Translations under genes and position numbers: made by a program
Source of the DNA: Bacteroidales bacterium UBA4417
GTDB lineage: Bacteria > Bacteroidota > Bacteroidia > Bacteroidales > UBA4417
DNA length: 19,815 nt
Direction: 5' to 3'
NCBI GenBank assembly: GCA_002389705.1
Contig: DGQJ01000213.1
Span: 23,152 to 42,966, forward strand
Shown: in pieces, positions 11,900 to 19,815 of the stretch
How positions within the stretch are numbered: position 1 is the stretch's first letter
How the letters are laid out: the number at the start of each line of letters is the position of its first letter
The notes under the pieces: model-generated
Database searches by the model: none
The model's input: the letters and a program-made list of their open reading frames with translations, nothing else
What the model was told of the DNA's origin: nothing

Positions 11900-13309
11900 A
11901 TGGCTAAGACTAAATTTAAGGTCATTGCCTTTTATATTTTACTTGCACCTTCGGTTTTTGCAAGCGAGTATTTCGTGGCCTTAAAAGGAATTGATACCAA
12001 TCCGGGCACATTGGCATATCCTGTCAGAAGCATCTTCAAAGCATCGGAAATGGCTATGCCTGGTGATACTGTAACTATCCTGGGTGGGATATACAACCTT
12101 TGCAAGCCTTTCATCCCATTGCGGTCGGGCACTTCTTCGCATTGGATTTTATACAGGGCCATGCCCGGCGATTCGGTGATTTTCGACGGGTCTTTAATCT
12201 CGAAAGTTTTTCAGAAAGGTGATTCCGTAAAATTCTCAAGGCTGACACATGGAATATTTCAGATTGAAAAAGTGAATTACCTGCGTTTCGAAAACATTGA
12301 AGTAAGAAATTCAAATTCTGCAGGATTTATAGTAAGAGGACCCGAATGCAAAAAGATTGATCTGATTGGCTGCTGGTCTGATCAATCGCACAATTCAGGA
12401 ATAGGACTGTGGTATTGCGATTCGGTTCGAGTATTAAACTGTGAAATCACACGCTCAAACGACAATGCCGATCAGTATTATGAACCTGGGCAAAGAAAAA
12501 GAAAGGAAGCGCCTCATGAAGCGCTTTCCATTTGTGGAGCGCGACATTTCGAAGTAGCTTATAATCTGATTCACCATTGTTATAAGGAAGGCATCGATTG
12601 CAAGGAAGTGAGCAGGCACGGCGTAATACATCATAACCTTGTGCATGATCTTCCCCGTCAGGCATACTACGCCGATGCCTGGTTCGGACTGCTCGAAGAT
12701 GTTGAATTTCATTCAAATACAGCTTACAATTGTGTTTGGGGCTTTGGCATAAGTGTAGAAGGCAAAGATTCTGAACTCCGGAATATACGATTTCATCATA
12801 ACCTGATTTACAACATTTCGGGTTCGGGTGTGCTGTTTGGCATGTGGGGCAGCAACCTTCTGCGCACTGATATTCACATCTACAACAATACTTTTTATCG
12901 TTGTGGCTCACCGAATGTTTACAGCGGTGGAGTCGGAAGTTTAGGAATCTTGTCGCAAAATTTCCGCGATGTGTATATCTATCGCAACATCTGCGACAAA
13001 GGATGGGATTACGAAATGGGATTCACATTTGCGCCAAAGGAAGTTAAAAAAGCTTTAAAAGAGCGGAATTTCATTGCAGCCGAAAATTTATTCGAAGGAG
13101 TTAAAAACCGTCCCAGCCGGATTGGTCAGTTTGATGTGATGGTATATGAGTACCTGCCGCCTGATAACCAGATTGGTGCGCCCTTATACAGGAATGAACT
13201 GAAGTTTGATTTTGTACCCGAAAAAATACCTGCAGTAAAACAAACAGGGATCAAATGGAAATACGAACCATCACCCTGGTTTGGTACATTTGAACCAGAA
13301 GAAAATTAA
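11900..13309 (+). CDS. Secreted right-handed parallel beta-helix protein (polysaccharide lyase/hydrolase-like)
   Basis: Signal peptide at residues 1-22 (cleavage near V-F-A-S), then a mature protein of about 447 residues. The start of the mature chain (Y-F-V-A-L-K-G-x-D-T-N-P-G-T, then P-G-D-T-V-x-I-L-G-G-I-Y) is the usual N-terminal cap of beta-helix proteins near polysaccharide lyase family 9 and DUF1565. Repeated helix turns rich in N, H and aromatic residues follow from about 130 to 380 (for example V-I-H-H-N-L-V-H-D, I-R-F-H-H-N-L-I-Y-N, I-H-I-Y-N-N-T-F-Y). A conserved-looking acidic/basic patch lies in C-Y-K-E-G-I-D-C-K-E-V, around residues 227-237, and could be catalytic or metal-binding. 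I could not match it to a defined lyase or hydrolase family. Context suggests activity on an acidic polysaccharide such as pectin. It lacks a T9SS tail and ends cleanly. Confidence 0.75.
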   Translation: MAKTKFKVIAFYILLAPSVFASEYFVALKGIDTNPGTLAYPVRSIFKASEMAMPGDTVTILGGIYNLCKPFIPLRSGTSSHWILYRAMPGDSVIFDGSLISKVFQKGDSVKFSRLTHGIFQIEKVNYLRFENIEVRNSNSAGFIVRGPECKKIDLIGCWSDQSHNSGIGLWYCDSVRVLNCEITRSNDNADQYYEPGQRKRKEAPHEALSICGARHFEVAYNLIHHCYKEGIDCKEVSRHGVIHHNLVHDLPRQAYYADAWFGLLEDVEFHSNTAYNCVWGFGISVEGKDSELRNIRFHHNLIYNISGSGVLFGMWGSNLLRTDIHIYNNTFYRCGSPNVYSGGVGSLGILSQNFRDVYIYRNICDKGWDYEMGFTFAPKEVKKALKERNFIAAENLFEGVKNRPSRIGQFDVMVYEYLPPDNQIGAPLYRNELKFDFVPEKIPAVKQTGIKWKYEPSPWFGTFEPEEN

Positions 13310-13318
13310 CAAATAAGC

Positions 13319-13344
13319 AACAGGCTGGCATATTCTAACCTGTT
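13319..13344. terminator. Weak hairpin after the beta-helix gene
   Basis: AACAGG (13319-13324) pairs with CCTGTT (13339-13344) across a 14-nt loop, 10 nt after the stop codon at 13309. No run of T follows, so it is a poor intrinsic terminator. It might act as an RNA-processing or stabilising stem. The gap to the next gene is only 102 bp. Confidence 0.2.
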
Positions 13345-13411
13345 ACCTATCTCTAAAAAACAAAAACTGTATAATAAATAACCTGCATTATAAATAATTT
13401 ATAAAATCAAA

Positions 13412-16111
13412 ATGGCAAACCGATACAGCTACCTGCTATATTTTTTATTCGGATTCCTGATGCTGCAAAACATTCAAGCGCAACAATCCCGTCGAATGTA
13501 TTTTGTCGGAAACAGTGTTACCGACGCTATGAATTACGGAGGATTAAAATCCATAGCCGAATCCCGTGGAAATATCCACACCTGGGCGCGTTTAATGATT
13601 CCGGGATCACCGTTGGAGCTTTTGTGGGATGCACGAACATCCGGAGGCTTTACCGAACAGCCATACGGGAATCCTGTAAATGCTTTTGCCGTTTATCAAT
13701 GGGATATTATATCGCTTCAACCTTTCGACAGGCCTATCGAAGGGCCCAATGGCGACCAGGCCATGATCAGTAACTTCTATAACCTGGTTAAAGGGAAAAG
13801 TCCAGACTGCAAAGTATTCATATATGCACACTGGCCTCGCGTGCCCTATGGAACCGATTATACTGCCGCTACAAAGGATCAATACAATACTGCATGGCTT
13901 TCGGCTAACGGCATTGAAACCCGGAAGTTCAACGAAGATCTTACCACGGCAGTTAGGGCAGATTTTCCTGCTACCAGGGACAATTTTGTTATGGTACCTA
14001 TCGGCGAGGTTTTTTATTCGCTTAATAATAACCAGGCTTTTCTGGATGCAGCTGGTATCAGTTCCATTTGGGATGTATATTCCGATGGCATTCACATGAA
14101 AGGCTTCGGGTCCTATATTGCCGCATGCACCATGTACGCCATGGCTTACCACGAAGATCCTGTTAACCTGGGGGTGCCGGGAACTTTCGGATCAATTCCG
14201 GAAGCTGCCTTACCATATATTCATCAAGCTGTTAAAGAAGTTATCATTGCAAAATCCGTTTTCACCAATATTAATTACTTTGGGGCGGCTCCGCTTTCTG
14301 CAGTTACATTGAATGCTTCTACAATGGAATTGAATGTAGGTAAAACAGCTGTTTTAGTCCCTTTATTCACGCCGTCAAATGCAGCCGATAAAAGCATTAG
14401 CTGGTCAACTTCAAATGATATGGTAGCTGTTGTAAATAACGGAGTTGTTACGGCCCTGAAAGTTGGTACTGCAAGTATTAAAGTTATATCTGCTGATGGA
14501 GGTTTCATGGATTCTTGCCTTGTAAATGTTACTGAATCAGGAGTAGCAGTTACCGGAATACAATTGAATAAATCAGAAACCAGCCTCCAGGTTGGAGAAC
14601 AAGAACAACTTACAGCCGTTATTGAACCTTCGGATGCTAGCAATAAGAGTACCTTATGGTCGAGCAGCGATGTAAAAATTGTAACTGTTGATCAGGCAGG
14701 GAAAATAGCTGCCATAAACAAGGGCACTGCAATTATAACAGCCACAACGGTTAACAGTTTACTCACAGCCTCGGTTGCAGTTACTGTAACCCGGCCCAAT
14801 AATCCGCCGGTTGCAGTGCTGAATTACTCTCCCGGCAATTTTGGCTATGCTCCCTTCAAAGTTACATTTAACGGGCGCTCCAGTTACGATCCCGATCCTG
14901 ACGACTTCGTTCTGGGTTACGACTGGGTGATTAAAAAACAAGGTGAAACTACAAATTATCTAGAAGAATCAAGCAATGGGTTTGATCATACTTTTACATC
15001 AGAAGGTGTTTATGATGTTACACTTCAAGCCGTGGATAACGGTGCCCAGCTACGAAGTTCAAATATCGAAAAGTTAACTGTTACTGTTTTAAAAATGCCC
15101 GATGTTCCTGCTGAGGAAACTGCAATTTGCTATGAGGGGTTTGACTATGTAAAGGCAGCTATAACCAATTTTAATGGCGGACGTGGCTGGCGGACCGGAT
15201 GGAGTGTACAAAGTGAAACCTCTAATACTATCAATGATTTTGCAGTTAGTAATACCCAGCCCATTGTTATAGGTAATTTACGACAGGCAGGAAATTACAT
15301 GATTCTGGGGCAAGGTTACTCGGGGGTAGGCCGCCAATTGGATATCTCAGACAACGGGGCTTTTAAAGATTTTATTTCGGGTGGTAAAATTGGAAAAGCC
15401 GGAACAACTTTATGGTTCAGTGTAGCTATCAGGCCAATGAACAACAACATGGAATGTTATATTTCACTGAGTGATGAAAATATCGCCTGGTTAAACAATA
15501 CTGCCAAATCACATTTACTTAGTATCGGCTCTTTTGGTGGTTCTACCTGGGGTTTTGCATTTGGCCACGAAAACAGCCGTGTAATTTTTCCGGGTACTAT
15601 TCCGGTTGCAAACAATACCCCTGCGTTTTTAGTGGCGAAAATCGAATTCGGCACCCCTGATACCGTTTCACTTTATGTAAATCCTACACCCGGAACGGAG
15701 CCTGATGTTTCGCCGGTTGTGGGATCAGGCTCAGACAATTTATCATTTCAATCCATTTCGATGAATTTCAGTAATGGGTCATTACGAATGGCTGCCGATG
15801 AAATTCGTTTTGGAAACTCGTATGCCGATGTTGCACCTAAAAAAACGACTATAAATACCGGTTATGATTCAAATCATGAAACTGCTGAAGTGTCAGTATA
15901 TCCAAATCCTTCAGCCAATCATCTGAATATTTCCGGAATCGAAGATTCTTTTGATTTTCGTATTACCAATCTTTCCGGGCAACAGCTGCTGCACGGCGAA
16001 AAGTATGTCAAACATCGGGCCATTGATATAAGCCTCATTGAACCGGGTATCTATTTTATTCAGATCACTAACGAAAAACAAATCCGGACTGTGTCTTTCA
16101 TAAAAAAGTAA
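13412..16111 (+). CDS. T9SS-exported SGNH esterase-like protein with Ig-like (Big2) and PKD domains
   Basis: Signal peptide at residues 1-24 (cleavage near I-Q-A-Q). The SGNH/GDSL-hydrolase-like domain covers about 28-270: S35 in V-G-N-S-V-T-D is the candidate nucleophile, and D225 and H228 in S-D-G-I-H complete a triad. Such domains usually remove acetyl or other ester groups from sugars. Two bacterial Ig-like group 2 repeats follow (about 293-372 and 379-459), then a PKD-like domain (about 462-559, Y-D-P-D-P-D-D). A beta-sandwich-like region comes next (about 570-810), and last a T9SS sorting domain (about 827-899; V-Y-P-N-P at 829-833, closing with G-I-Y-F-I-Q-I). The tail implies passage through the type IX system and attachment to or release from the cell surface. 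At 899 residues it is far longer than a plain SGNH esterase (about 200-250). The ester removed is inferred, not shown. Confidence 0.82.
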   Translation: MANRYSYLLYFLFGFLMLQNIQAQQSRRMYFVGNSVTDAMNYGGLKSIAESRGNIHTWARLMIPGSPLELLWDARTSGGFTEQPYGNPVNAFAVYQWDIISLQPFDRPIEGPNGDQAMISNFYNLVKGKSPDCKVFIYAHWPRVPYGTDYTAATKDQYNTAWLSANGIETRKFNEDLTTAVRADFPATRDNFVMVPIGEVFYSLNNNQAFLDAAGISSIWDVYSDGIHMKGFGSYIAACTMYAMAYHEDPVNLGVPGTFGSIPEAALPYIHQAVKEVIIAKSVFTNINYFGAAPLSAVTLNASTMELNVGKTAVLVPLFTPSNAADKSISWSTSNDMVAVVNNGVVTALKVGTASIKVISADGGFMDSCLVNVTESGVAVTGIQLNKSETSLQVGEQEQLTAVIEPSDASNKSTLWSSSDVKIVTVDQAGKIAAINKGTAIITATTVNSLLTASVAVTVTRPNNPPVAVLNYSPGNFGYAPFKVTFNGRSSYDPDPDDFVLGYDWVIKKQGETTNYLEESSNGFDHTFTSEGVYDVTLQAVDNGAQLRSSNIEKLTVTVLKMPDVPAEETAICYEGFDYVKAAITNFNGGRGWRTGWSVQSETSNTINDFAVSNTQPIVIGNLRQAGNYMILGQGYSGVGRQLDISDNGAFKDFISGGKIGKAGTTLWFSVAIRPMNNNMECYISLSDENIAWLNNTAKSHLLSIGSFGGSTWGFAFGHENSRVIFPGTIPVANNTPAFLVAKIEFGTPDTVSLYVNPTPGTEPDVSPVVGSGSDNLSFQSISMNFSNGSLRMAADEIRFGNSYADVAPKKTTINTGYDSNHETAEVSVYPNPSANHLNISGIEDSFDFRITNLSGQQLLHGEKYVKHRAIDISLIEPGIYFIQITNEKQIRTVSFIKK

Positions 16112-16120
16112 TAACCATCT

Positions 16121-16330
16121 ATGCGATTTAAACTTCTCCTATCAATACTTTATTAGTTGAATTTGTAACTAATAGGGCAAAAAATCTCGCCAGGTTTAAA
16201 CATAGCTGAACCGGAACAAGGAAATACGACACTGACCGGTTTGCCTGAAACAGGTATTCAAGCAAAGCTATCCCGCATTACCTGGAAATTTAAAGAGAAG
16301 ACACTGGGTCAGCTTTATTCAGGACTATAA
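16121..16330 (+). pseudogene. Decayed gene relic: signal-peptide-like start, two in-frame stops, then open frame
   Basis: An ATG at 16121, 9 nt after the previous stop, begins M-R-F-K-L-L-L-S-I-L-Y, which looks like the start of a Sec signal peptide. A TAG at 16154 and a TAA at 16166 interrupt it. The same frame then stays open for 53 codons (16169-16327) and stops at 16328-16330, 9 nt before the next gene. The open part encodes a mixed, non-repetitive sequence (for example L-S-R-I-T-W-K-F-K-E-K). This fills nearly the whole gap, as expected if a small or internally deleted secreted-protein gene had decayed here. No family recognised. Chance is possible, since a 53-codon open frame is not rare. 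Confidence 0.35.
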
Positions 16331-16339
16331 AGAATAACT

Positions 16340-18274
16340 ATGAAACAATTAACTTTAATCTCATTACTTGTATTCGCTGTACTAGGTGGAATGGCACAGA
16401 CCGTGAGCATTCCTAATCCTTTAGGTTACCCTTTGCCGGCACCTCTTTCAGCTTCCGACAACGCAGCATTAGGCGCTTTAATTCCGCGGACAATGAGTTT
16501 GCTTCATAACGGGCAAAAAATTAAAATAGCTGTTTACGGACAATCGTTGAGCGACGAGAATAATCGCTGGTGGCGCGATTTGGGCGATGCATTGAAACTT
16601 GCATATCCAAATTCTGATATTGATATCCGCACATTTGGAGTTGGAGGTGTAGCGTCAAGTCTATTGTGGCGGCTCACCAACCAGGAAATGGTAGCATTCC
16701 ATCCTGATCTGGTGATTTTTCATGTTTATGGCCATCATACATTTTACGAAACGATTATTCGGCAAATACGTGGTTGCACTACAGCTGAAATGATTATTCA
16801 GGGCGATCATTTTGGGAAAAATGACGGAACCGGTTCAGCCGGCAGTTGGAACTATAACCTGAATGATATGTCGAAATGGGATAATAATATGTCGTTCCAG
16901 ATTGTGAAAGGATATTGTGATACCTATAAACTTGAACGGGATAACCGGCGACAGGAATGGTATGATTATCTGAGGGCAAATTCGTATGTTCCGGCGCAGT
17001 TACTAAAGGATGATATTCATTTTAATGACCATGGACAATGGCTTACGGCGTGCCTGGTAGCACGTCATTTTGTATTTGATGCTGGCCGTAATCCCGATCC
17101 ACTGGGAATGGTAACATACTATGAGGTTGGCAAGGATGTTATGGTAGTCGATGGTAAGATCAGCCTCCCTTTTGTAGGAAATAAGATTGAGTTAGTTCCT
17201 TCATCCAAAACCGAAGCCGTAATATCTGCCACAATTGATGGTAAAAAAGCCTCTGAATTCGCTAACTGCTATTATTTTACTATTCATAGCGTAGGTTTCT
17301 GGGGTGGCGCACCTTTTCTGAGGCCAGGCATGGGAATCCCCCGGGAAGAAGACTGGACTTTAACCATGACCGGTAATGGAAACTTCTCCCTGTCAGGTTC
17401 AAAAACTGGATTTGATGGATCAGGCAATAAAGACAATGTTTTTATCTCCGATTCAAAGAGAGTTGTGCTCATAAAGAAAAATGACTGGGGAAATTATGGT
17501 ACGCCCAATAGCAGCGGCACCTATACATTCAAAAGTAAAGGGATGTTTAATGAAGAAATTGCCTTTGATACCATCAGTTTTGATGCAGCCAAAGAAAATG
17601 CCATAAACCTGGTTCAAGGCTTAGGTAATACAATGCATACCCTGCAACTCACAAGTTCGAATGGAATTTTCCCAATTAGATATATCAAAGTTTACAAACC
17701 CTCTTTTCAATTGGTTGTTGATGCACCTTCTGTAATAACTGCAGGTATTTCTGGTGGAACTGTAACCATTCCTGTTAAAGCCAACACATTCTGGCAGGCA
17801 TCGCACAGTTCATCCCGGCTTGGCGCTCTTAGCAATTGGAATAATATCAAGTTACAAAACGGTGAAGATTACGCCATTGATGATAACACAATTAATATAA
17901 CCTGCACAATTCCGGCACTTACCGGCATTAATGCCATTGAGTATGTATATATTTATGGACAGGGTTGTGATGTAAAAGTGATCGAAATCCGCCAGGGCAG
18001 TTTCACTACCGATGTTAAAAAGGAAGTACCGGATGGTATTTCAATCTATCCCAATCCTGTAAAAGATGTTATACACATTGCAAATCTATTTGAAATGTCG
18101 GTTATATCTATTTACAGGTTAGATGGAACTTTAGTCAAAAAAATGAAAACACAGGATTCGGCCATAAATGTATCTGATTTACCGGCCGGATCATATCTGA
18201 TCAAAATAGAGACAAGCAACAAAATTATCAGCAAGTTGATTGTAAAAGATATAATGACTGTTTCAAAAGATTGA
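16340..18274 (+). CDS. T9SS-exported SGNH/GDSL hydrolase-like protein
   Basis: Signal peptide at residues 1-19 (cleavage near G-M-A-Q). The SGNH-like domain covers about 60-250: S69 in V-Y-G-Q-S-L-S-D is the candidate nucleophile, G-V-G-G at about 100-103 gives the oxyanion glycine, and D224-x-x-H227 in D-D-I-H-F-N-D-H-G completes the triad. Such enzymes commonly remove acetyl groups from polysaccharides. A beta-rich region (about 255-455) with many aromatic residues may bind carbohydrate, and a further Ig-like domain lies at about 457-555. A T9SS sorting domain ends the protein (about 565-644; I-Y-P-N-P at 569-573, with L-P-A-G-S-Y-L-I-K-I near the end). Its SGNH motifs differ from those of the upstream SGNH gene (G-Q-S versus G-N-S), so it is not a recent duplicate. 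The pair may act on different ester positions. Confidence 0.82.
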   Translation: MKQLTLISLLVFAVLGGMAQTVSIPNPLGYPLPAPLSASDNAALGALIPRTMSLLHNGQKIKIAVYGQSLSDENNRWWRDLGDALKLAYPNSDIDIRTFGVGGVASSLLWRLTNQEMVAFHPDLVIFHVYGHHTFYETIIRQIRGCTTAEMIIQGDHFGKNDGTGSAGSWNYNLNDMSKWDNNMSFQIVKGYCDTYKLERDNRRQEWYDYLRANSYVPAQLLKDDIHFNDHGQWLTACLVARHFVFDAGRNPDPLGMVTYYEVGKDVMVVDGKISLPFVGNKIELVPSSKTEAVISATIDGKKASEFANCYYFTIHSVGFWGGAPFLRPGMGIPREEDWTLTMTGNGNFSLSGSKTGFDGSGNKDNVFISDSKRVVLIKKNDWGNYGTPNSSGTYTFKSKGMFNEEIAFDTISFDAAKENAINLVQGLGNTMHTLQLTSSNGIFPIRYIKVYKPSFQLVVDAPSVITAGISGGTVTIPVKANTFWQASHSSSRLGALSNWNNIKLQNGEDYAIDDNTINITCTIPALTGINAIEYVYIYGQGCDVKVIEIRQGSFTTDVKKEVPDGISIYPNPVKDVIHIANLFEMSVISIYRLDGTLVKKMKTQDSAINVSDLPAGSYLIKIETSNKIISKLIVKDIMTVSKD

Positions 18275-18289
18275 GGAAAGGAATTTAAT

Positions 18290-18302
18290 GTGAAAGTTTC
18301 AC
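18290..18302. promoter_or_regulatory. 13-bp palindrome GTGAAA-G-TTTCAC
   Basis: Perfect 6-bp arms around a single central base, 16 bp after the stop codon at 18274. The one-base centre makes it a better candidate for a protein-binding site than for a terminator hairpin, and no T-run follows. It lies more than 250 bp before the next start codon, which weakens an operator reading. Confidence 0.25.
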
Positions 18303-18309
18303 GTTTGGT

Positions 18310-18344
18310 GATTCAGGGTTCTAAGTTCCGGGTTCCAGGGTCAA
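18310..18344. repeat. Degenerate 7-bp tandem repeat (consensus about RGTTCCR)
   Basis: Five consecutive heptamers share a GTTC-like core in register: GATTCAG, GGTTCTA, AGTTCCG, GGTTCCA, GGGTCAA. The middle three are the most alike. I recall heptameric GGTTCCA-like repeats as common intergenic filler in some Bacteroidota genomes, but that cannot be confirmed here. No coding function. Confidence 0.5.
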
Positions 18345-18555
18345 CGCTCAATCCAAAACTTCAATACATAGTGATTGGTTGTGTGAAGAATAATTCTGAG
18401 ATAAAAAAGATATGAGCACAGCCACCGACACACACCACTTTCAGAACATAATTTTTTTTCTACCGTGCAATAAAGCAGAATCAATAATAGCAGTACCAAA
18501 TCATAGCTTTTCTGGACTCTAAACCAATAAATAAAGAATTTAAAATCAGAACAAA

Positions 18556-19815
18556 ATGAAAACATCAGGATTGATTTACCTTTTATTACTAAGTTACTTT
18601 TCCTTTGCACAGGTAACCACATGGCAAGGGCCCGAGGGCTCTGCCTCCGCCAAATACTACCAGGTAAAAGTGAACGGAAAGCCGGTACCGGTTTATGATA
18701 CGCCTATTGCTTCGTATGCCGTTTTCGACTTTACGGGCGAGGTAAACGTGGAAGTTAACACTATATTCGACGTCCGCTGGGTCGATATCCGGCCACTGCG
18801 ATGGGGTTTAAAACCGGAATACACCGGTGATAATTCATTCCGCTTCAATATGAAACAACCTGCAAACCTGAGCCTCGAACTCAACGGGCGGATCCGGCAG
18901 CAACCGCTTTTTATCTTTGCCGGAAATCCTGAAACCTGCCGTCCATCCCCATCGGACACCAATGTGATCTGGTTCGGAAGCGGAAAACTCTACAAAGATG
19001 TGAAACTAGATTTAAAGGACAATCAAACTGTTTACATCGAAGGTGGTGCAGTGGTTCAGGGTTATATCATAGCAGAGGGGAAAAAGAATATCAAAATTTG
19101 CGGACGTGGAATTCTGGATGGTTCCTTCAATAAATCCACCGAAGGCAACCATAACCGGTTTATCAGCCTTGAGGATTGCGAAAATATTTCGATTGAAGGA
19201 ATCACCTTGCACAACGGAACAACCTGGCAAACAGCTCTTTTTCATTGTAACAAAGCCCGGATTAAAGGAATTCGAATTGTAAGTGAAAGTGGCGGCGACG
19301 ATGGTATGGATATTTTCCGCTGTACCAATGTAGTTATTGATGACGTTTTTGCGCATACCAAGGACGATTGTATCGCAATTAAATCAGGAGGGCAATACCC
19401 TGCTGCAGATCCCACCGACAATATCCTGGTCAAAAACTGCGTGTTCTGGAATTCCATCTGGGGCAATGCCGTTGAGGTTGGCTTTGAGTTGTATTCAAAC
19501 GAAGTGAAAAATATCCGGTTCGAAAACATTGATATCATACATGTGGAAGACGGCGCTACTTTAAGTATCCACAACGCCGGCCAGGCGCACGTACACGATG
19601 TGGTTTTTGAAAATATCCGTGTGGAGGACAGCCGACAGAAATTGTTTGATGTCGCGATTTTCTTTTCGCAGTGGGGCCCGGATGGTATCCGTGACCAGGA
19701 GTTTATTGATAAAAACTATTTGCATGGCGCCTGGGATGGCGTACAAAAAGTCCCGGAAGGCAAAGAAGAGTATCACAGGCAGTTCCGCGGAAAAATCAGC
19801 AACATTGTATTTAAA
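18556..19815 (+). CDS. GH28-like secreted beta-helix glycosidase, 3' end outside the window
   Basis: The gene opens at 18556 and runs without a stop for 420 codons to the window edge, so it is partial. Signal peptide at residues 1-18 (cleavage at S-F-A-Q). An N-terminal beta-sandwich-like domain spans about 20-140, followed by a right-handed beta-helix with the family-style turn C-G-R-G-I-L-D-G. Active-site-like motifs: G-G-D-D-G-M-D (D248, D249, D252) at the place of the polygalacturonase N-T-D-G-x-D, and K-D-D-C-I-A-I-K-S-G (D270, D271), which is the classic GH28 second motif. The usual G-H-G motif is not obvious: the matching turn reads W-G-N-A-V-E-V-G. It therefore probably cleaves a glycosidic bond in a pectin-like or related polymer, but with altered specificity. 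A dextranase-type or other beta-helix family remains possible. Confidence 0.78.
   Translation, partial: MKTSGLIYLLLLSYFSFAQVTTWQGPEGSASAKYYQVKVNGKPVPVYDTPIASYAVFDFTGEVNVEVNTIFDVRWVDIRPLRWGLKPEYTGDNSFRFNMKQPANLSLELNGRIRQQPLFIFAGNPETCRPSPSDTNVIWFGSGKLYKDVKLDLKDNQTVYIEGGAVVQGYIIAEGKKNIKICGRGILDGSFNKSTEGNHNRFISLEDCENISIEGITLHNGTTWQTALFHCNKARIKGIRIVSESGGDDGMDIFRCTNVVIDDVFAHTKDDCIAIKSGGQYPAADPTDNILVKNCVFWNSIWGNAVEVGFELYSNEVKNIRFENIDIIHVEDGATLSIHNAGQAHVHDVVFENIRVEDSRQKLFDVAIFFSQWGPDGIRDQEFIDKNYLHGAWDGVQKVPEGKEEYHRQFRGKISNIVFK

Larger units (their letters stand above)
18275..18555. other. 281-bp intergenic region
   Basis: This spacer holds a short palindrome just after the upstream stop codon and a degenerate heptanucleotide repeat near its left end. 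The remaining 200 bp or so are A/T-rich with no ORF, no tRNA-like fold and no clear TTTG/TAnnTTTG promoter pair. It is one of the two longest gaps in the window, so a new transcription start for the GH28-like gene could lie here. Confidence 0.5.

Overview
The window looks like part of a carbohydrate-degradation locus from a member of the Bacteroidota. Three things point there. Several proteins have short Sec signal peptides ending in an A-Q or G-Q type cleavage site. Two proteins end in type IX secretion (T9SS) sorting domains with the Y-P-N-P motif. Start codons sit behind A/T-rich stretches with no clear Shine-Dalgarno sequence. T9SS tails and a twin-arginine leader argue against the genus Bacteroides itself and fit a free-living or environmental Bacteroidales/Marinilabiliales-type organism, but the exact lineage cannot be fixed from this sequence.

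All recognisable genes lie on the + strand with gaps of about 45 to 285 bp. In order they are: (1) a large GH2 beta-galactosidase-type enzyme with two C-terminal accessory domains (97-3981); (2) a 46-codon signal-peptide-bearing ORF that looks like the stump of a lost gene (3999-4139); (3) a GH116/DUF608 enzyme with a twin-arginine leader (4263-6929); (4) an 800-residue secreted protein with an (alpha/alpha)6 glycosidase-like core that I cannot place in a family (7078-9480); (5) a GH27 alpha-galactosidase-type lipoprotein with an added N-terminal sugar-binding-like domain (9525-11786); (6) a secreted right-handed beta-helix protein (11900-13309); (7) an SGNH esterase-like protein with Ig-like and PKD modules and a T9SS tail (13412-16111); (8) a second apparent gene relic (16121-16330); (9) another SGNH esterase-like protein with a T9SS tail (16340-18274); (10) a 281-bp spacer with a short palindrome and a degenerate heptanucleotide repeat; (11) a GH28-like beta-helix enzyme cut by the window end (18556 onward).

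Together the genes suggest stepwise breakdown of a branched, probably acetylated plant-type polysaccharide. The GH2, GH27 and GH116 enzymes would remove side-chain sugars, the two SGNH proteins would remove ester groups, and the GH28-like and beta-helix proteins would act on an acidic (pectin-like) backbone or its side chains. The substrate is an inference from the mix of families. No SusC/SusD pair, transporter or regulator is visible in the window, so this is an enzyme segment of a larger locus. The proteins appear to use several export routes: Sec, Sec/lipoprotein, Tat and T9SS. No RNA genes, CRISPR arrays, insertion sequences or convincing promoters were found.
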